A stretch of 64,000 nt of DNA from Chelonoidis abingdonii (GCF_003597395.2 NC_133778.1:19927614-19991613); one strand, 5' to 3'; numbered from the stretch's first letter, positions 44,640 through 55,715 are shown. Notes: generated by a model from the letters alone, not told the origin. Translations and numbers: made by a program.

Positions 44640-46690
44640 GTGGCCATTGCATATGCTGGAGTTGGACGATGTTTAAGAGACCCTCGACAAAGGTTTCAAA
44701 TTTTGCTTATTATTTGAGGAAGTTGTTGCATCCCGGAAGAATTGGAGCGACGCCGCTGGATCTGGACCTCTGGCGTTGGTGTGTTGTTGACCTGAAGATC
44801 TTGGAAATGTTGAGTATATGAGGGGTAGCGCGGACGGTGGTAAGGTTCTATCTGTACTTGTCGCCTTCCTGTATCTAGGGGTTTGGATGCTAGAACCGAG
44901 AGTTGCCCTTGAGTCCTTCGTTGAGTGAAGCAGTTCATTAGTGGTGGAAGCAAAGATTGTCACCATCAAAAGGAGATCTCTATGGTCTCTGAACTTGCGA
45001 GGAAGGAAGAAGAGGAAAGCCATGAACCTTCGGCGCATGACCACTGCTGTAGCGGTGGATCTTGCTGCGTATTGGCTGAATCCACTGCTGGAAGCCGTGC
45101 GGGATATGATTTGCCTCGAAACTAAAGCTGTAAACTGTTTCTTGTTGTGCTGGATGTGTTCAATAAAGTCCATGAATTGTTATAGTCTATGGTCGTACTT
45201 TGCTGGAACTGTGATATAATTGCAATTCAAAATTGGTACGTTGAAGAGGCATACCCTTGCGACCCAGCAGTCTAGGCAATTTGCCTTCTTTGTTGTGGGT
45301 ATGGTGAAAAACTGTTTGTTCCTCTGATTGGCTGCGCCACTTCCGATGAGTTTGGCGCAGGTGTGAGAAAAGGAAGTCAGCCCTCGAGGAATTAAGTATT
45401 TGCGGTCTGCTTGTTGCAGTAGCTGGCTTGTGGAGCCTGCCAGATGGATTTAGCAGTTCCAGAAGGGCTGGATTAATGTCGATTGCCAGTCTGGATGATG
45501 AGTTGCAGTGTCCGTTACTCATGTTGTGGCAGGCTCTCTCTAGATTGATACTAAGCTACTGGCAACCCTTTTAAAGAGATCTTGGAATTTCGAAACTCGT
45601 CGGGCGGGGGAGGGGAGAAAGTAAAGCTTCTCAAGGTATTGGTTCAGTTGGTACGTCAGTTAATACTGGGTCAGGAGGCTGGAGTTAATTGATCTGAGGA
45701 TGGAGGGCCGCCAAGTGAGTATATGATTTGGACATTCGTGTCTAGTGTGAGTAAAAGACGGCTGTGCTGCCGAGGGAAAGATGGCCACAAGACCAATACT
45801 GCCCTGGTGATGAAAAAGCATAGTTGTGCCATCCAGGGCTAACAACCAGCAGGCGGGTCTTGAGGTGGTTTGAGGACATTTTCCTGTGTCGCAGGTGACA
45901 GACTTCTGGGGTGGAATCAGATTGTACTCAAACATCACCCTGTAGTTCAGACTCCTCCCTGCTTGGACCCTGAATCATTCGTCAGGGAGAAGCATCTCTA
46001 AGAAGCGATTGCAGTGTAGGTACACTAGTAGGTACTTGAGTGGGTAAACCCAGAGCTGGCAGCGAAGGCGAAGCTGATTAGAGTTCTGTGAGGAACGCGG
46101 GCTGACACCAGAGTTCTTATCTGGCTCCGTGCCAGTACGCGTGTAGCTGGTGCCGGCAAGCAGTGCCGCGTTATTAATAGTAGGCTCGGTGCTCAGGGGC
46201 CTGAGTTGTCAGTGCCGATTCATCGCGGTGCGAAGTGCCATAATTGAGGCAGGCAACTGAAAGCCTGTCGCTCGGCACCAGAGCACTCGCGCTGCCGCCG
46301 AAAGCACAGGTGGTTTAGCGCGGTACCAGAGGAGCCCGCTCGTCAAACGTACTAGCGGGAAAGCTGGTAGGAAACTGACGACTGACAGGAGAAGTTTTAT
46401 CAGTGAAGCTTTGTTCGATTTTGTGAGTGCTCTTTTAGCTGTCTTCTTCAGTTTTTGAAGGGTTAGAGCTGTGTCTGAGAAGAGGCAGAGTCGCACCAGG
46501 GTTGAGGCGGACTGCAGGGATTTTTGGAGTAAAAGTTTAGCTTAACCTCTGTCTTCCTAGCTCTACAGCTAACTTGTGGCAGTGAGAACATTGTTGGGGA
46601 ATATGAGTCTCCCCCAAGCATTTATACACCTGGAGTGTCCCAGAAAGAGGGATAGCGTCCTTACAAGAGGACCAGCTTAAAGCCTGTGGA
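44640..46690 (-). pseudogene. DIRS-B gag relic
   Basis: The N-terminal zinc-type motif is recognisable near 46660-46570: YKCLGE.HIPQQCSHCH in drifting frames, equivalent to C..CLGE.H....C..C of DIRS gag. Further on, 45522-45187 and 45173-44673 hold basic/hydrophilic frames (EEQTVFHHTHNKEGK; MDFIEHIQHNKKQFTAL). The function in RNA packaging is by family analogy only. An AT-rich simple insertion (46729-46755) separates the motif from the right terminal repeat. Confidence 0.6.
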
Positions 46691-46865
46691 GCCAGCATAT
46701 TTGAACGCGGCTGACAAGGAACGAGAATTTTTTTTATTTTTTATTTTTTTTAAAAGTAGGAAGAAAGGTTAACACTAACAAAGGGAAAAAAACTGGTCTA
46801 ATACAGTATTTTAAGATGGGAAGACAATATAAAGGATCTGCTGAGCTCCGTCTCAAGCGGGGCGG

Positions 46866-47034
46866 TAGAGAAGAACTGAGCGGTACGGCCGCGCATGCTC
46901 ACTAGGTACATATCAGAGTGATGACATGGTTAAGCATGCGTGGCCGGCAGAATACTGCTGCAAAAATCTCGATGAAAGGCGCAGGGCGCACCGAACATCT
47001 AGAGTGGAGCACCACAGGAATCTCTCAAAACAAG
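46866..47034. repeat. DIRS-B right inverted terminal repeat
   Basis: It reads AGAGAAGAACTGAGCGGTAC, GGCCGCGCATGCTCACTAGG, AAGCATGCGTGGCCGGCAG, CGCAGGGCGCACCG and CTAGAGTGGAGCACCACAGG. This is the reverse complement of the left repeat with scattered changes. Confidence 0.87.
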
Positions 47035-47259
47035 AAGGTCCCGCTCCTTTTTGGTCCACGGCTTGAAGGCCTTGCAAATGTGGCACTTATCTGCGAGGTG
47101 GGATTCCTCGAGGCACTTAAGGCAGGAGTCGTGAGGATCTCCTGTCGGCATCAGCTTGTGACAGGCCGAGCACGGTTTGAAACCCGGTGAACTGGGCATG
47201 GGCCTCGGCACCAGGTGAGGGGAAGGGGCTAATCCCCAACCCCTCTTCATTATATACAC
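47035..47259 (-). pseudogene. DIRS-A gag, N-terminal zinc-motif part
   Basis: The frame from 47259 includes MPSSPGFKPCSACHKLMPTG, then DPHDSCLKCLEESHLADKC, HICKAFKPWTKKERD. The Cys/His spacing (CxxC...CxxCLxExHxxxxCxxC) is the DIRS gag N-terminal motif. The frame is cut by the right end of DIRS-B. The continuation lies at 41661 and below. The start at the Met of MPSSPG (about 47196) is as likely as the upstream Met at 47259. Confidence 0.82.
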
Positions 47260-47389
47260 TATGTTAAAGAAAATAATAAACTAACTGCAAGTACAGAAAT
47301 TTCAACTATATACAATAACGAGAAAACTACTAGTAGCTAGGGAGGGGGAGATCAGCTAAGCGGCGCTCCACTGTTCCAATGACCGACAC

Positions 47390-47578
47390 GGGCAGTAAGA
47401 AAGGAACTGAGGGGCGGCTGGGTTGGCAGGAGTATATATCCAGCGCCATGGGGCACCACTCCAGGGGGCGCCCAGCCGACCCACTGAGTGTTGCTAGGGT
47501 AAAAATCTCCCGACGAACATGCACGCGTCGCGCGCGCACATCTAACTGGAATGGATATGAACAAGCACTCGAAGAACA
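47390..47578. repeat. DIRS-A right inverted terminal repeat
   Basis: It reads GAGGGGCGGCTGGGTTGGC, AGTATATATCCAGCGCCATG, GGGGGCGCCCAGCCGACCC, TTGCTAGGGTAAAAATC and AACTGGAATGGATATGAACA, ending CACTCGAAGAAC. This is the reverse complement of 36240-36400. Confidence 0.9.
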
Positions 47579-48300
47579 CCACTCATATCCTAGTTGTTAC
47601 ACAAACATCCCGCTGCCCAAACAGAAGCCTTTCAAGACACTGAAATGCCACTGACATAAGACTGATCAAACATGTGACTTCTTCGGTTATAGAATCTCTT
47701 GCCATCATCAACCAACTACCTAGACGAATAAAACTATTCATCTATTCAATGCCATTGCCATCTACATGCACCATCGGCCACCATTCATTCCTGTTTTATA
47801 GGAGCCATGTATAGCTGTGATTTTATCACCATTCATCAATGCAATTTTCCCCAGCTCTTCCAGCATTAGCTGCTGTTGGCTAGTAGTCTTTCCAAGTAAG
47901 GCAATATCATCCACATACTCAAAATACTCAAAATCCACATACTCAAAAATGAATCTTTAAGTGTTACACATCCTATCTGGGCCTCAGTCAGGTTTGTCAT
48001 CAGCTAGTTTATTAGAATATTCAACAATGTAGATCAGAGAATGCATCCCTGGCATACTCCTGATTCTACTGAAAATGAGTCCCTAATACAATCACTGACC
48101 CTGCCACAACTAAATGTACCATGATAAAGTTCCTCCACTAGATACACTAGGTCCTCAGGCACCCCATACTAGTGTAGCAGTATCCATAGTACTGATGGAT
48201 GCACTGAATCTAAAGCAGATGCAAAGTCTATAAATGCGATGTTAACTTCCTTTTGTCACTCTAGTTGTTTTTCAATAACATTCCACAAAACATATAACGT
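47579..48300 (-). mobile_element. Antisense non-LTR LINE, RT part (right half of the split element)
   Basis: Minus-strand text: NIAFIDFASALDSVHPSVLW (48240-48180), the RT block A with ID(F)A.A(F/L)DSVH; YGVPEDLVYLVEELYHGTF; VESGVCQGCILSPTLLNIL (48070-48010), the QGC.LSP.LFNI block. This is the palm region of a non-LTR RT distinct from CR1 (CR1 has VPQGSVL). It joins in sense to 35730-36203, now 11 kb away. A direct TACTCAAAATCCACATAC duplication lies at 47916-47947. Confidence 0.75.
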
Positions 48301-48495
48301 ACGGATTGTAGATCGGCCTCTTGCACAATCCCATGGCCTCCTGCATGCCCCCAACACCCAATATCTACAAAGCCCTGCAGACACCAGCACCTTCCTACCC
48401 CAGCCTCACCATATCTCTCTTGATACCCAGCACCCTCCACCTCTCACAGGCACTATCACCCATTCCCCTGCACCCCCTAACACCTCTCCCCATGT
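48301..48495. other. C-rich spacer
   Basis: CCCCAACACCCAATATC, CACCCTCCACCTCTC and similar C/A-rich text between two LINE fragments. The long frame 48239-48808 starts in this spacer and fuses with CR1 ORF2, so its first 80 codons are not part of a real protein. Confidence 0.5.
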
Positions 48496-49939
48496 GATTG
48501 CAGAGCCATTGGCCATTGTCTTTGAAAACTCATGGCAATCAGGGGAGGTCCCAGATGACTGGAAAAAGACTAATGTAGTGCCCATCTTTAAAACAGGGAA
48601 GGAGGAGGATCCGGGGAACTACAGGCCAGTCAGCCTCACCTCAATCCCTGAAAAAATCATGAAGCAGGTCCTCAAGGAATCAATTCTGAAACACTTAGAG
48701 GAGAGGAAACTGATCAGGAATAGTCAGCATGGATTCACCAACGGCAAGTCATGCCTGACTAACCTAATTGCCTTCTATGGGAAAAGCAGTGGACATGTTA
48801 TTCTTTGACTTTAGCAAAGTTTTTCATATGGTCTCCCATAGTATTTTTGCCAGCAAGTTAAAGAAGTATGGGCTGGATGAATGGACTATAAGGTGGATAG
48901 AAAACTGGCCAGACTGTCAGGCTCAACTGGTAGTGGTCAATGGCTTCACGTCTAATTGGCAACCGGTATCAAGCAGAGTACCCCAAGGGTCAGTTTTGTT
49001 CAACATCTTCATCAATGATCTGGAGGATAGCGTGGACTGCACTCTCAGCAAGTTTGCCGATGACACTAAACTGGGAGGAGTGGTAGATATGCTGGAGTGT
49101 AGGGATAGGATACAGAGGGACCTAGACAAAATTAGAGGATTGGGCCAAAAGAAATCTAATGAGGTTCAACAAGGACAAGTGCAGAGTCCTGCACTTAGGA
49201 CGGAAGAATCCCGTGCACTGCTACAGATTAGAGACCAAGTGGCTAGGCAGCAGTTCTGCAGAAAAGGACCTAGGGGTTTCAGTGGACGAGAAGCTGGATA
49301 CGAGTCAGTGTGCCCTTGTTGCCAAGAAGGCTAACTGCATTTTGGGCTGTATAAGCAGGAGCATTGCCAGCAGATCGAGGGATGTGATCATTCCCCTCTA
49401 TTCAATACTGGTGAGGCCTCATCTGGAGTACTGTGTCCAGTTTTGGAGACCACACTGCAAGAAGGATTTGGAAAAATTAGAAAGAGTCCAGCGGAGAGCA
49501 ACAAAAATGATTAGGGGGCTGAGCACATGACTTATGAGGAGAAGCTGAGGGAACTGCGACTGTTTAGTCTGCAGAGGAGAAGAATGAGGGGGGATTTGAT
49601 AGCTGCTTTCAACTACCTGAAAGGGGTTCCAAAAGGATGGATTTAGACTGTTCTCAGTGGTAGCCGAGGACAGAACAAGGAGTAACGGTCTCAAGTTGCA
49701 ATGGGGGAAGTTTAGGTTGGAGATTAGGAAAAACTTTTTCACTAGGAGGGTGGTGAAACACTGGAATGGGTTACTTAGGGAGGTGGTGGAATCTCCTTCC
49801 TTAGAGGTTTTTAAGGTCAGGCTTGATGAAGCCCTGGCTAGGATGATTTAGTTGGGGATTAGTCCAGCTTTGAGCAGGAGGTTGGACTAGATGACCTCCT
49901 GAGGTCCCTTCCAACCCCAATATTCTATGATTTTATGAT
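48496..49939 (+). mobile_element. CR1 LINE, 3' half with RT domain
   Basis: The element is 5'-truncated and reads continuously to the CR1 3' tail, with GACCTCCTGAGGTCCCTTCC and ending ATTCTATGATTTTATGAT. The MITE at 49943 starts immediately after it. Confidence 0.92.
48510..49850 (+). pseudogene. CR1 ORF2: RT and C-terminal domain, frameshifted
   Basis: RT blocks in order: SGEVPDDWKKTNVVPIFK (about 48540), [34 protein letters not shown] (48729), then a deletion of roughly 25-30 bases at about 48780 that shifts the frame. Next are [12 protein letters not shown] (48810, the family's LDFSKAFDTVSH with the Asp of the DT lost), [30 protein letters not shown] (about 48975) and [11 protein letters not shown] (49048), where FADD is the catalytic pair. 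After another frame change at about 49155 come [34 protein letters not shown] and [13 protein letters not shown]. The C-terminus is [19 protein letters not shown]. The RT core is intact in some blocks, but the protein is dead. Confidence 0.9.
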
Positions 49940-49942
49940 TTA

Positions 49943-50235
49943 GGGCAGGTTTACACTACAGCAGGGATCGATGCTCTGAGAGCGATCCATCAGCGGTCGA
50001 TTTAGCAGGTCTAGTAAAGACCTGCCAAATTGACTGCAGATTGCTCTCTGGTCAACTCCTGTAATTTACCCGATGAGAAGAGTAAGCCAAATCAACGGGA
50101 GATTTTCTACCATTGACTCCCGCGGGGTAGACCCCACAGTAACTCGATCTAAGGTACGTTGACTCCAGCCACATTATTCACGTAGCTGGAGCTGCGTAGC
50201 GTAGGTCGACTTACCACAGCAGTCGAGACGTAGCC
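49943..50235. mobile_element. MITE abutting the CR1 tail (Harbinger-like)
   Basis: It begins GGGCAGGTTTACACTACAGC after TTA (49940-49942) and ends CTGCTGTGGTAAG-type text in reverse, with GACGTAGCC followed by TAG (50236-50238). The interior has GATCGATGCTCTGAGAGCG and TCGATCTAAGG. The inverted ends are loosely matched, so the boundaries and family are tentative. No coding. Confidence 0.6.
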
Positions 50236-50239
50236 TAGT

Positions 50240-51048
50240 CCCCTGCATTCGCAGACAATGAGCATCCATCAGCTCTCCTCAAGCATTGCTAACTTAAGTC
50301 AGGAAATACTTATTTTGTTAAGATCCAATACATTATATTACGTAGATGTGTTTATGATACTAATAATTAGTTTAAGTATAAATGCAGGGCTGTCTGTTAA
50401 AGTAAGGCAATGCAGTGGAAGATATGGGTGTATATACATACTGTTAATATAGTTCATGAAATAAACCACAGCATTAAACTGATTTTACTTTCAATCTTCT
50501 TACTTTTCTCTATTTGTTGTGTTTTCTGTCCTCCTGGCCCCCAATATTAACCCCAATATTTATTCAGAAAATCATGAAGTTAATTTTTTGCACTGATTTT
50601 CATACTTTTAATATTTGTAATAAACATTGATAAAAATTATAGGATATTTTAAACAGAAACAAAACTGAAAACAGAGGGCCTTAGGTTTAGGCAAAGGTAA
50701 AGGGACCATTCCCATCAAAGTCAGTTACTTTCATAGCAGCGGAGTCAGGCACAAAATCTAGAAAGAAGCGTGGCGCTGGGGTGTCTTTGTAACATGAGAC
50801 GATACAACCTCTAGAAAATGATCACCCAGTTGGCCACACATTGATAATACAGGCTCTCTGTAGTTTAAAGATACTTTGCACCATCTAGATACTTTCTCTA
50901 TAGAAGCAGAGGAGGCAGCCAGGAGCCAGGGGGTGGGGGAGCCAAAGCAGACAGAAGCAAAGAGCTGTAACAGGAACACAGAAGAGGGGCATAGGGACAG
51001 GAGCCAGGATGGGTGCATGGATAGGAGCAGAGGGAAACAGAAACAGGC
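50240..51048. other. Unrecognised DNA; purine-rich patch at the right
   Basis: AT-rich to about 50860, then a G/A-rich stretch (50905-51048) with AGGAGCCAGGATGGG words. The short frames on both strands here are compositional. Confidence 0.45.
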
Positions 51049-51051
51049 TAA

Positions 51052-51490
51052 GGGTCAGTCTACACTGCAATTAAAAACCGGGGGCTAGCCTGTGCCAACT
51101 GACTCAGGCTCATATGGCTCCAGATGCAGGGCTGTTTAACTGCAATGTAGACTTCTGGGCTTCGGCTGCAACTTGAGCTCTGAGACCCGCCCACCTCACA
51201 GGGTCCTAGAGCCCAGGCTCCAGCCCAAGCCCAGAAGTCGACACTGCCGGAGCCCCTCAAGCCTGAGTCAGCTGGCACCGGCCAACCACAGATGTCTAAC
51301 TGCAGCATAGACATGCACACCCTTTCATGCCGCAGCCTGAGTTCTGGGACTCTCCCAGCTCATGGTCTCCTACAGCCCAGCTCCAGCCTGAACTAGAACT
51401 TCTACACCACAGTTAAACAGTCCTTTAGCCTGAGTGCTGCAAGCTGGAATGGGCCAGTTGTGGGTTTTTAATTGTAGTGTAGACATATCC
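51052..51490. mobile_element. MITE with long inverted ends (CAATTAAAAACC)
   Basis: The left end GGGTCAGTCTACACTGCAAT, TAAAAACC mirrors the right end GGTTTTTAATTGTAGTGT, AGACATATCC. TAA (51049-51051) lies left and TGA (51491-51493) right. Interior GC-rich words (GGGCTCTAGGACCC-type) repeat in both orientations. At 51306-51322 another GCATAGACATGCACACC hints at an inner end, so this may be a duplicated or nested copy. Confidence 0.75.
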
Positions 51491-51493
51491 TGA

Positions 51494-52429
51494 GAACACA
51501 CAGGCAAAACAGTCTAAAACCACTGTCAGTGAAACTAACATTATGTAACAGAGGGCAGGGAAAGACCAGTCCTTGAGTCCCAGTGACTGTGTTTCAGTGG
51601 GTCCCCCTATATATCTGTCCAGTTTCTACAGCAGTGCTGCCTCAATGCATAGTGCAACTGCTACAACAACGCCAGTGACAGCCTTTCAAGCTAAGGGTCC
51701 AAGATAGCATGTGGACACAAAATCTTAAGCAGCAGTGACAGTTGGGCCACACAATCTACCAGTGAGAACTGTTGACTACGTCCAGTCTCCCTCACACCAC
51801 TGACTTATTACAGCCAAAAGAATTGTTACATACCAATTAGCTGTAGATGAAGGGTGGTGATCAATTGAGTTCTCTCTAATGTCAGAATGGTACAACTTGA
51901 GAATTACATAACCCTATCTGCAACCTACATAACCATAATGCTTAGATACAAAAACCATTAATAACTTATTTACAATCAAATTTATTCAAATACAGTCTAT
52001 GCACAATATTTCATTTATATGAGAAGTTTGGTGCATTCTGCATTCCACAGTCAATATCATTTGGGACACAAAAGACTAACACAGGTGTTTAATGTTAATT
52101 AAAAAGTGGATTCTTTAAGAAGTTTAACACAAACCAATGGATTTACTTGTAAATTCTCATAAAATTCACTGTGTTTCAGAGTAAGTGGTGCAAGTTTGGG
52201 GAGAATATATTGCATTTTCCATGCAAAACAAAGCATTTGAATCCCTACTTTAAGTGCAAAGTCAAATTCAACTATAGGCATGGAGTCATGACCAGAGCTT
52301 CCTTCATTTTTCAGACCACCACCATCCACTAAACAGACATTTTCATTCAACTGCCTGCAAGGATACCCAGCTCGTCCTCCCCCGCAAGTGATTATTATTC
52401 ATAACAAGCAATGTGTACATGTAGTTCCA
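51494..52429. other. Unrecognised DNA
   Basis: No gene or element can be supported. The minus-strand frame 52099-52350 shows no motif. Confidence 0.45.
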
Positions 52430-52905
52430 ATTATTCCTTTCAATGTGCATTACTCTGCACTTGTCAACACTAAATTGCAATCTGCCATACTCCTTCCCAA
52501 TCACCTCGGTTTGTTTACGTTCCTCTGAAGTTCCTCACACTCTTCTTCAGTCCTGCGTAACATAAATAAGGTCATCTGCAAACTTGCCACCTCACATAGT
52601 CTACCACCTTATTAAACACCACTCTTAATATGAAGTCTTGACACACACTTTAACCATTTTTCTATACTGAACAGTGACAATTTACTCCTACTCTGTTTTT
52701 TCTGTCTCTCAACCATGACAGAACATTCTAATCTATGACAGTACATTATCTCTCAGACTACTTTACAAGAAGCTATTGAACAATCTAAGGACTTCCTCAA
52801 AGGCTTTTTGAAAGGCCAAATAAACTATATCCACCAATTCCCCTTCATTCACTGTTCTGATGACACACTAAAATAGTGCTTTAATAAAGACATCCTTTTT
52901 CCACC
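52430..52905 (-). mobile_element. Antisense CR1 ORF2 fragment, old
   Basis: Text in the antisense sense of CR1: TTCAATGTGCATTACTCTGC, TTGTCAACACTAAATTGC, AATCTGCCATAC, AAGGTCATCTGCAAACTTGC (the antisense of the FADD.K block), then AACCATGACAGAACATTC and AAAGGCTTTTTGAAAGGCCA. This is a diverged family member; there is no readable frame. Confidence 0.75.
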
Positions 52906-53223
52906 GCTTTATTTAGGCTTTCAAGTTTAATAGAAACAAAGTTTAACAGTATGATTAAAAGTTTCTCTCACTCACTCAGTTTTCACACTTTTGCAATGTC
53001 ATAATTTCACTAGTTCCCCAGTTACCATAAAGCTTACCAGAATAAAACAAGACTTGAATTACTAATATTTAAAAAATAAACAGAAAAATAAATATTTTTG
53101 ACAAAAGTATTTGAGGCTCTCTTTATAAGTCACATCGATGTGGAAAAAGGAAGAGTTTTTACCCATCGCAAGTCACCTTTAAATGTTTTTTATTGTTGTG
53201 TCAATCTTTCCTTCCAGAGTTAA

Positions 53224-53507
53224 AGCCATGTCTACACTACCAGAGCTACAGCAGCACAACTATGCAGCTGTAGTGCCATAGGGTAGATGCTTCATACAGT
53301 AATGGAAGAGGCTTCTCCAACACTCTTGGTAATCCACCTCTCCAAGAAGCAGCAGCAGCAGCTAGGTCAATGGAAATTCTTCTATCAACCTAGCTGTGTC
53401 TACAGCTGGGGTTCGGTTGGCATAGCAACAGCTTTCAGGTGTGTGAATTTCGCACACCCCTGAGTGCTGTAGCTATGTCAATCTAACTTTTAAATGTAGA
53501 CGAGGCC
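53224..53507. mobile_element. MITE, Harbinger-like (284 bp)
   Basis: The left end AGCCATGTCTACACTACCAG and the right end, reversed, GGCCTCGTCTACATTT are inverted. TAA (53221-53223) and TAG (53508-53510) flank it. The interior holds GCAGCAGCAGCAGC and the CAGGTGTGTGAATTTCGCAC, ACCCCTGAGTGCTG hairpin-like part. No coding. Confidence 0.8.
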
Positions 53508-53510
53508 TAG

Positions 53511-54319
53511 GAGACAGTTGGCTGAAAAGTACATGAGAAATGCCTCACCAGAGGGACTATGACCATGCTGCTTCTTCTATACTCTTAGCCTGGGAATTCC
53601 AGAACCCACACACGGCAGCATTTCATGGTTGACAAATGCTAAAACAAAAGTATTATCTATTCAAACAGACAGAACACATCAAATCCCTGATATATACTTC
53701 ATTAAAAATATACTGGAAACAAACTATAGTATGAAACCAACAGTTTTTGTTACAAAGCTAACAAAAGGAGAGCGTCTACCATTTTATATTTTAACAGGAC
53801 TTTCTGATTAAATCTTTTATTTAATCAAGATAAAAAATTTTGGTACTCTGGAGCAAATATTTTAAAGTCATGAAAACCTGGAATATAGATAGAAGTGTTC
53901 TTCTATGTAGATACAATTCCCAGATTACCCTACCAGATAAATCAACTGTAATTTCACAGGACTGGTTTTTCAGTATATAATTTCTATAGTTACTGACCAA
54001 AGCAACTACAATTGTATTGGGCTGAATTCTGTTTCCCATAAAACATTACTTTCAGAAGAAGCCAGTGTTAAGGATGCTAACTTTATGACAAAGTGACTGG
54101 ATATACTCTTAGCTGAACACTACAATAGCCTTTCAAAGCATAAAAGAGCAAATATTAAAAACTTTAATATTGGGCTGACCTGGTAGCCAAGAGGCAACAA
54201 ATCTGTGTTGCTACACAAAATAAATACTTGGTCTTTGTTTCTTGCTCCCAGAGATTGCAGAGATTTCCTGCAATAAAAAACCAAACAATGGAGAAAAATG
54301 CCGCAAATGAGATAAAGCT
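53511..54319. other. Unrecognised AT-rich DNA
   Basis: Frames 53629-53811 (plus) and 53821-54039, 54164-54361 (minus) show no motif or splice context. Confidence 0.45.
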
Positions 54320-55500
54320 GTAAAGACTATACAGCAGAGCTGACCAGCATGGATTCTGCAACAGAATATATTGTGTCTCATTAATCTCTCAAAATTCTAT
54401 GTCAAAATAATGGATAAAAGAAAACAGATTATTTAGACATCCAGAAGTCCTCTGACAAGATCCTGCACAAGAGGCTACTAAAAAAAAACTAAGTAGCCAT
54501 GGGATGAGAGGCAAAGCGTTGTCATGGATCAACAACTGGGTAGGAGACAAAGGAGCAGGATTAAATGGTCAATTTTAATCATGGCAAAAGGTTAGCAGCA
54601 GCATACCTCAAGGTTCCATTTCAGATCCCATACTGTTAAATACTTTTATTAATGATCTGGAAAGGGGGATGAGTAGTGATGTAGTAAAATCTGCAGAGGA
54701 CACACAGTTATTTAGACTGATCAAAGAGAACTGTGAGGAACTTCAAAGACGCCTAAACAAGCTAGATCTATCTGCAACACGATGGCAAATAATATTCAGT
54801 GTCAATAAATGCAAAATAATGCATACTAAAGTGAAAAATTTAAACTACTTGTGAACCTTACGGGGTTCTCGATCAATTGTATCAACTCAAGAAAGTGACC
54901 TGGGTGCAAGTAGACAACTCAATGAAAACTACAGCTTACTGTGCAGCTGTGGACAAAAAAGCTAAGAATATATTTATTAGTAGTAGTAGTAGTAAGGAAT
55001 AGGATGGCGAAATTATACAGAGAACATTATGCCTTTATATAAAATCAACAGTGCGGCCTCATCTGAAATACTGCATGCAGTACCAGTCACCTCATCTTGA
55101 AACTGCAGAACCAGAGGAGATTCAGGGAAGAGTGATGAGAATAATCAAAGGCCTAGAAAAATTCCCCCGTGAAGAGAGATTGAGAAGACTGGGATTATTT
55201 ACCTTAGAAAGGAGAAGAATAAGGGGGAAAAGGATAAAATACATAAAATAATGAAAGGTATAATGAATGTTATAGAGAAGGTAGGTCAGTAACTTTGTTC
55301 TCCCGGTTTCACGAAACAAGAAAAAAGGGCATTCAATGAAACTGAAGGGTGGGAAATTCAAAATCAATAAAAGGAAATACTTATTTACATAATTTGAGAT
55401 TAAACTGTGGACTTCTTGTGGCCAAAGATATAACAAGATACAGAAAAGGATTGGATATTTTAATAAACATATCAAGAATTCCAGAGTTATAAATAATGAC
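54320..55500 (+). mobile_element. CR1 LINE, old copy (RT to C-terminus)
   Basis: Drifting frames show GFCNRI (HGF block, 54350), SSIPQGSISDPILLNTFIND (54600-54655), VVKSAEDTQLFRLIKEN (the altered .FADDTKLF block, 54678), LDLSATRWQIIFSVNKCKIM (W.M.FN..KC..M, 54762), RPHLKYCMQYQSPHLET (55054), VMRIIKGLEKFPREERLRRL (55129) and FTLERRRIRG. The terminal part reaches AAAGGATTGGATATTTTAAT (55445). TAG repeats at 54978-54993. It is not the same CR1 subfamily as the copy at 48496. Confidence 0.85.
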
Positions 55501-55553
55501 AACAAACTTTGAAATACATATTAAAATGTGCTTCAGAGCTTACACCAATCTAA

Positions 55554-55715
55554 GGCCATACCTACACTAGCGAGGTTACAGCTGCACCGCTGCAAGATTA
55601 CTCACGTAGCCACTCTATGCCAGCGGATTAGAGCTCTCCTGTTGAGATAATAAAACCACCTGAAGGAGTGGCAATAGCTATATCGGCAGGAGAAGCTGGT
55701 AGTGTAGACATGGTC
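55554..55715. mobile_element. MITE, Harbinger-like (162 bp, TAA duplication)
   Basis: The left end GGCCATACCTACACTAGCGA pairs with the reversed right end GACCATGTCTACACTACCAG. Identical TAA trinucleotides flank it (55551-55553, 55716-55718). The interior includes GCTGCACCGCTGCA and GAGAAGCTGG. Confidence 0.85.

Larger units (their letters stand above)
41666..47034 (-). mobile_element. DIRS-B: second DIRS-type element, inserted in DIRS-A gag
   Basis: A different DIRS family of about 5.4 kb in the same orientation. Both ends share GGTGCTCCACTCTAG, GCGCCTTTGATCG, GCCGGCCACGCATGCTTA and GTGAGCATGCGCGGC in opposite orientation. An internal complementary region follows the left repeat. Inside, the minus strand carries gag, RT, RNase H and recombinase relics in the DIRS order. 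Its right end lies in DIRS-A gag. On removing it the DIRS-A gag frame would appear to resume, with little or no target duplication. Confidence 0.87.
36204..47578 (-). mobile_element. DIRS-A: DIRS-type tyrosine-recombinase retrotransposon, interrupted
   Basis: The element is bounded by inverted terminal repeats. It carries, in minus-strand order from high to low coordinates, gag, RT, RNase H and tyrosine recombinase, then an internal complementary region next to the left repeat. That architecture defines DIRS elements, which insert by recombinase without a target duplication. DIRS-B (41666-47034) splits its gag. Without DIRS-B, DIRS-A is about 6.0 kb. All genes carry stops and frameshifts. It sits inside an antisense LINE whose two halves flank it. 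Confidence 0.88.

Noticed and set aside
36204..47578. Endogenous retrovirus
   Set aside because: The ends are inverted rather than direct repeats. There is no protease, DDE integrase or envelope text, and a tyrosine recombinase is present instead.
48239..48500. Upstream part of a 189-codon frame
   Set aside because: The first 80 codons are C-rich spacer joined by chance to the CR1 ORF2 frame.
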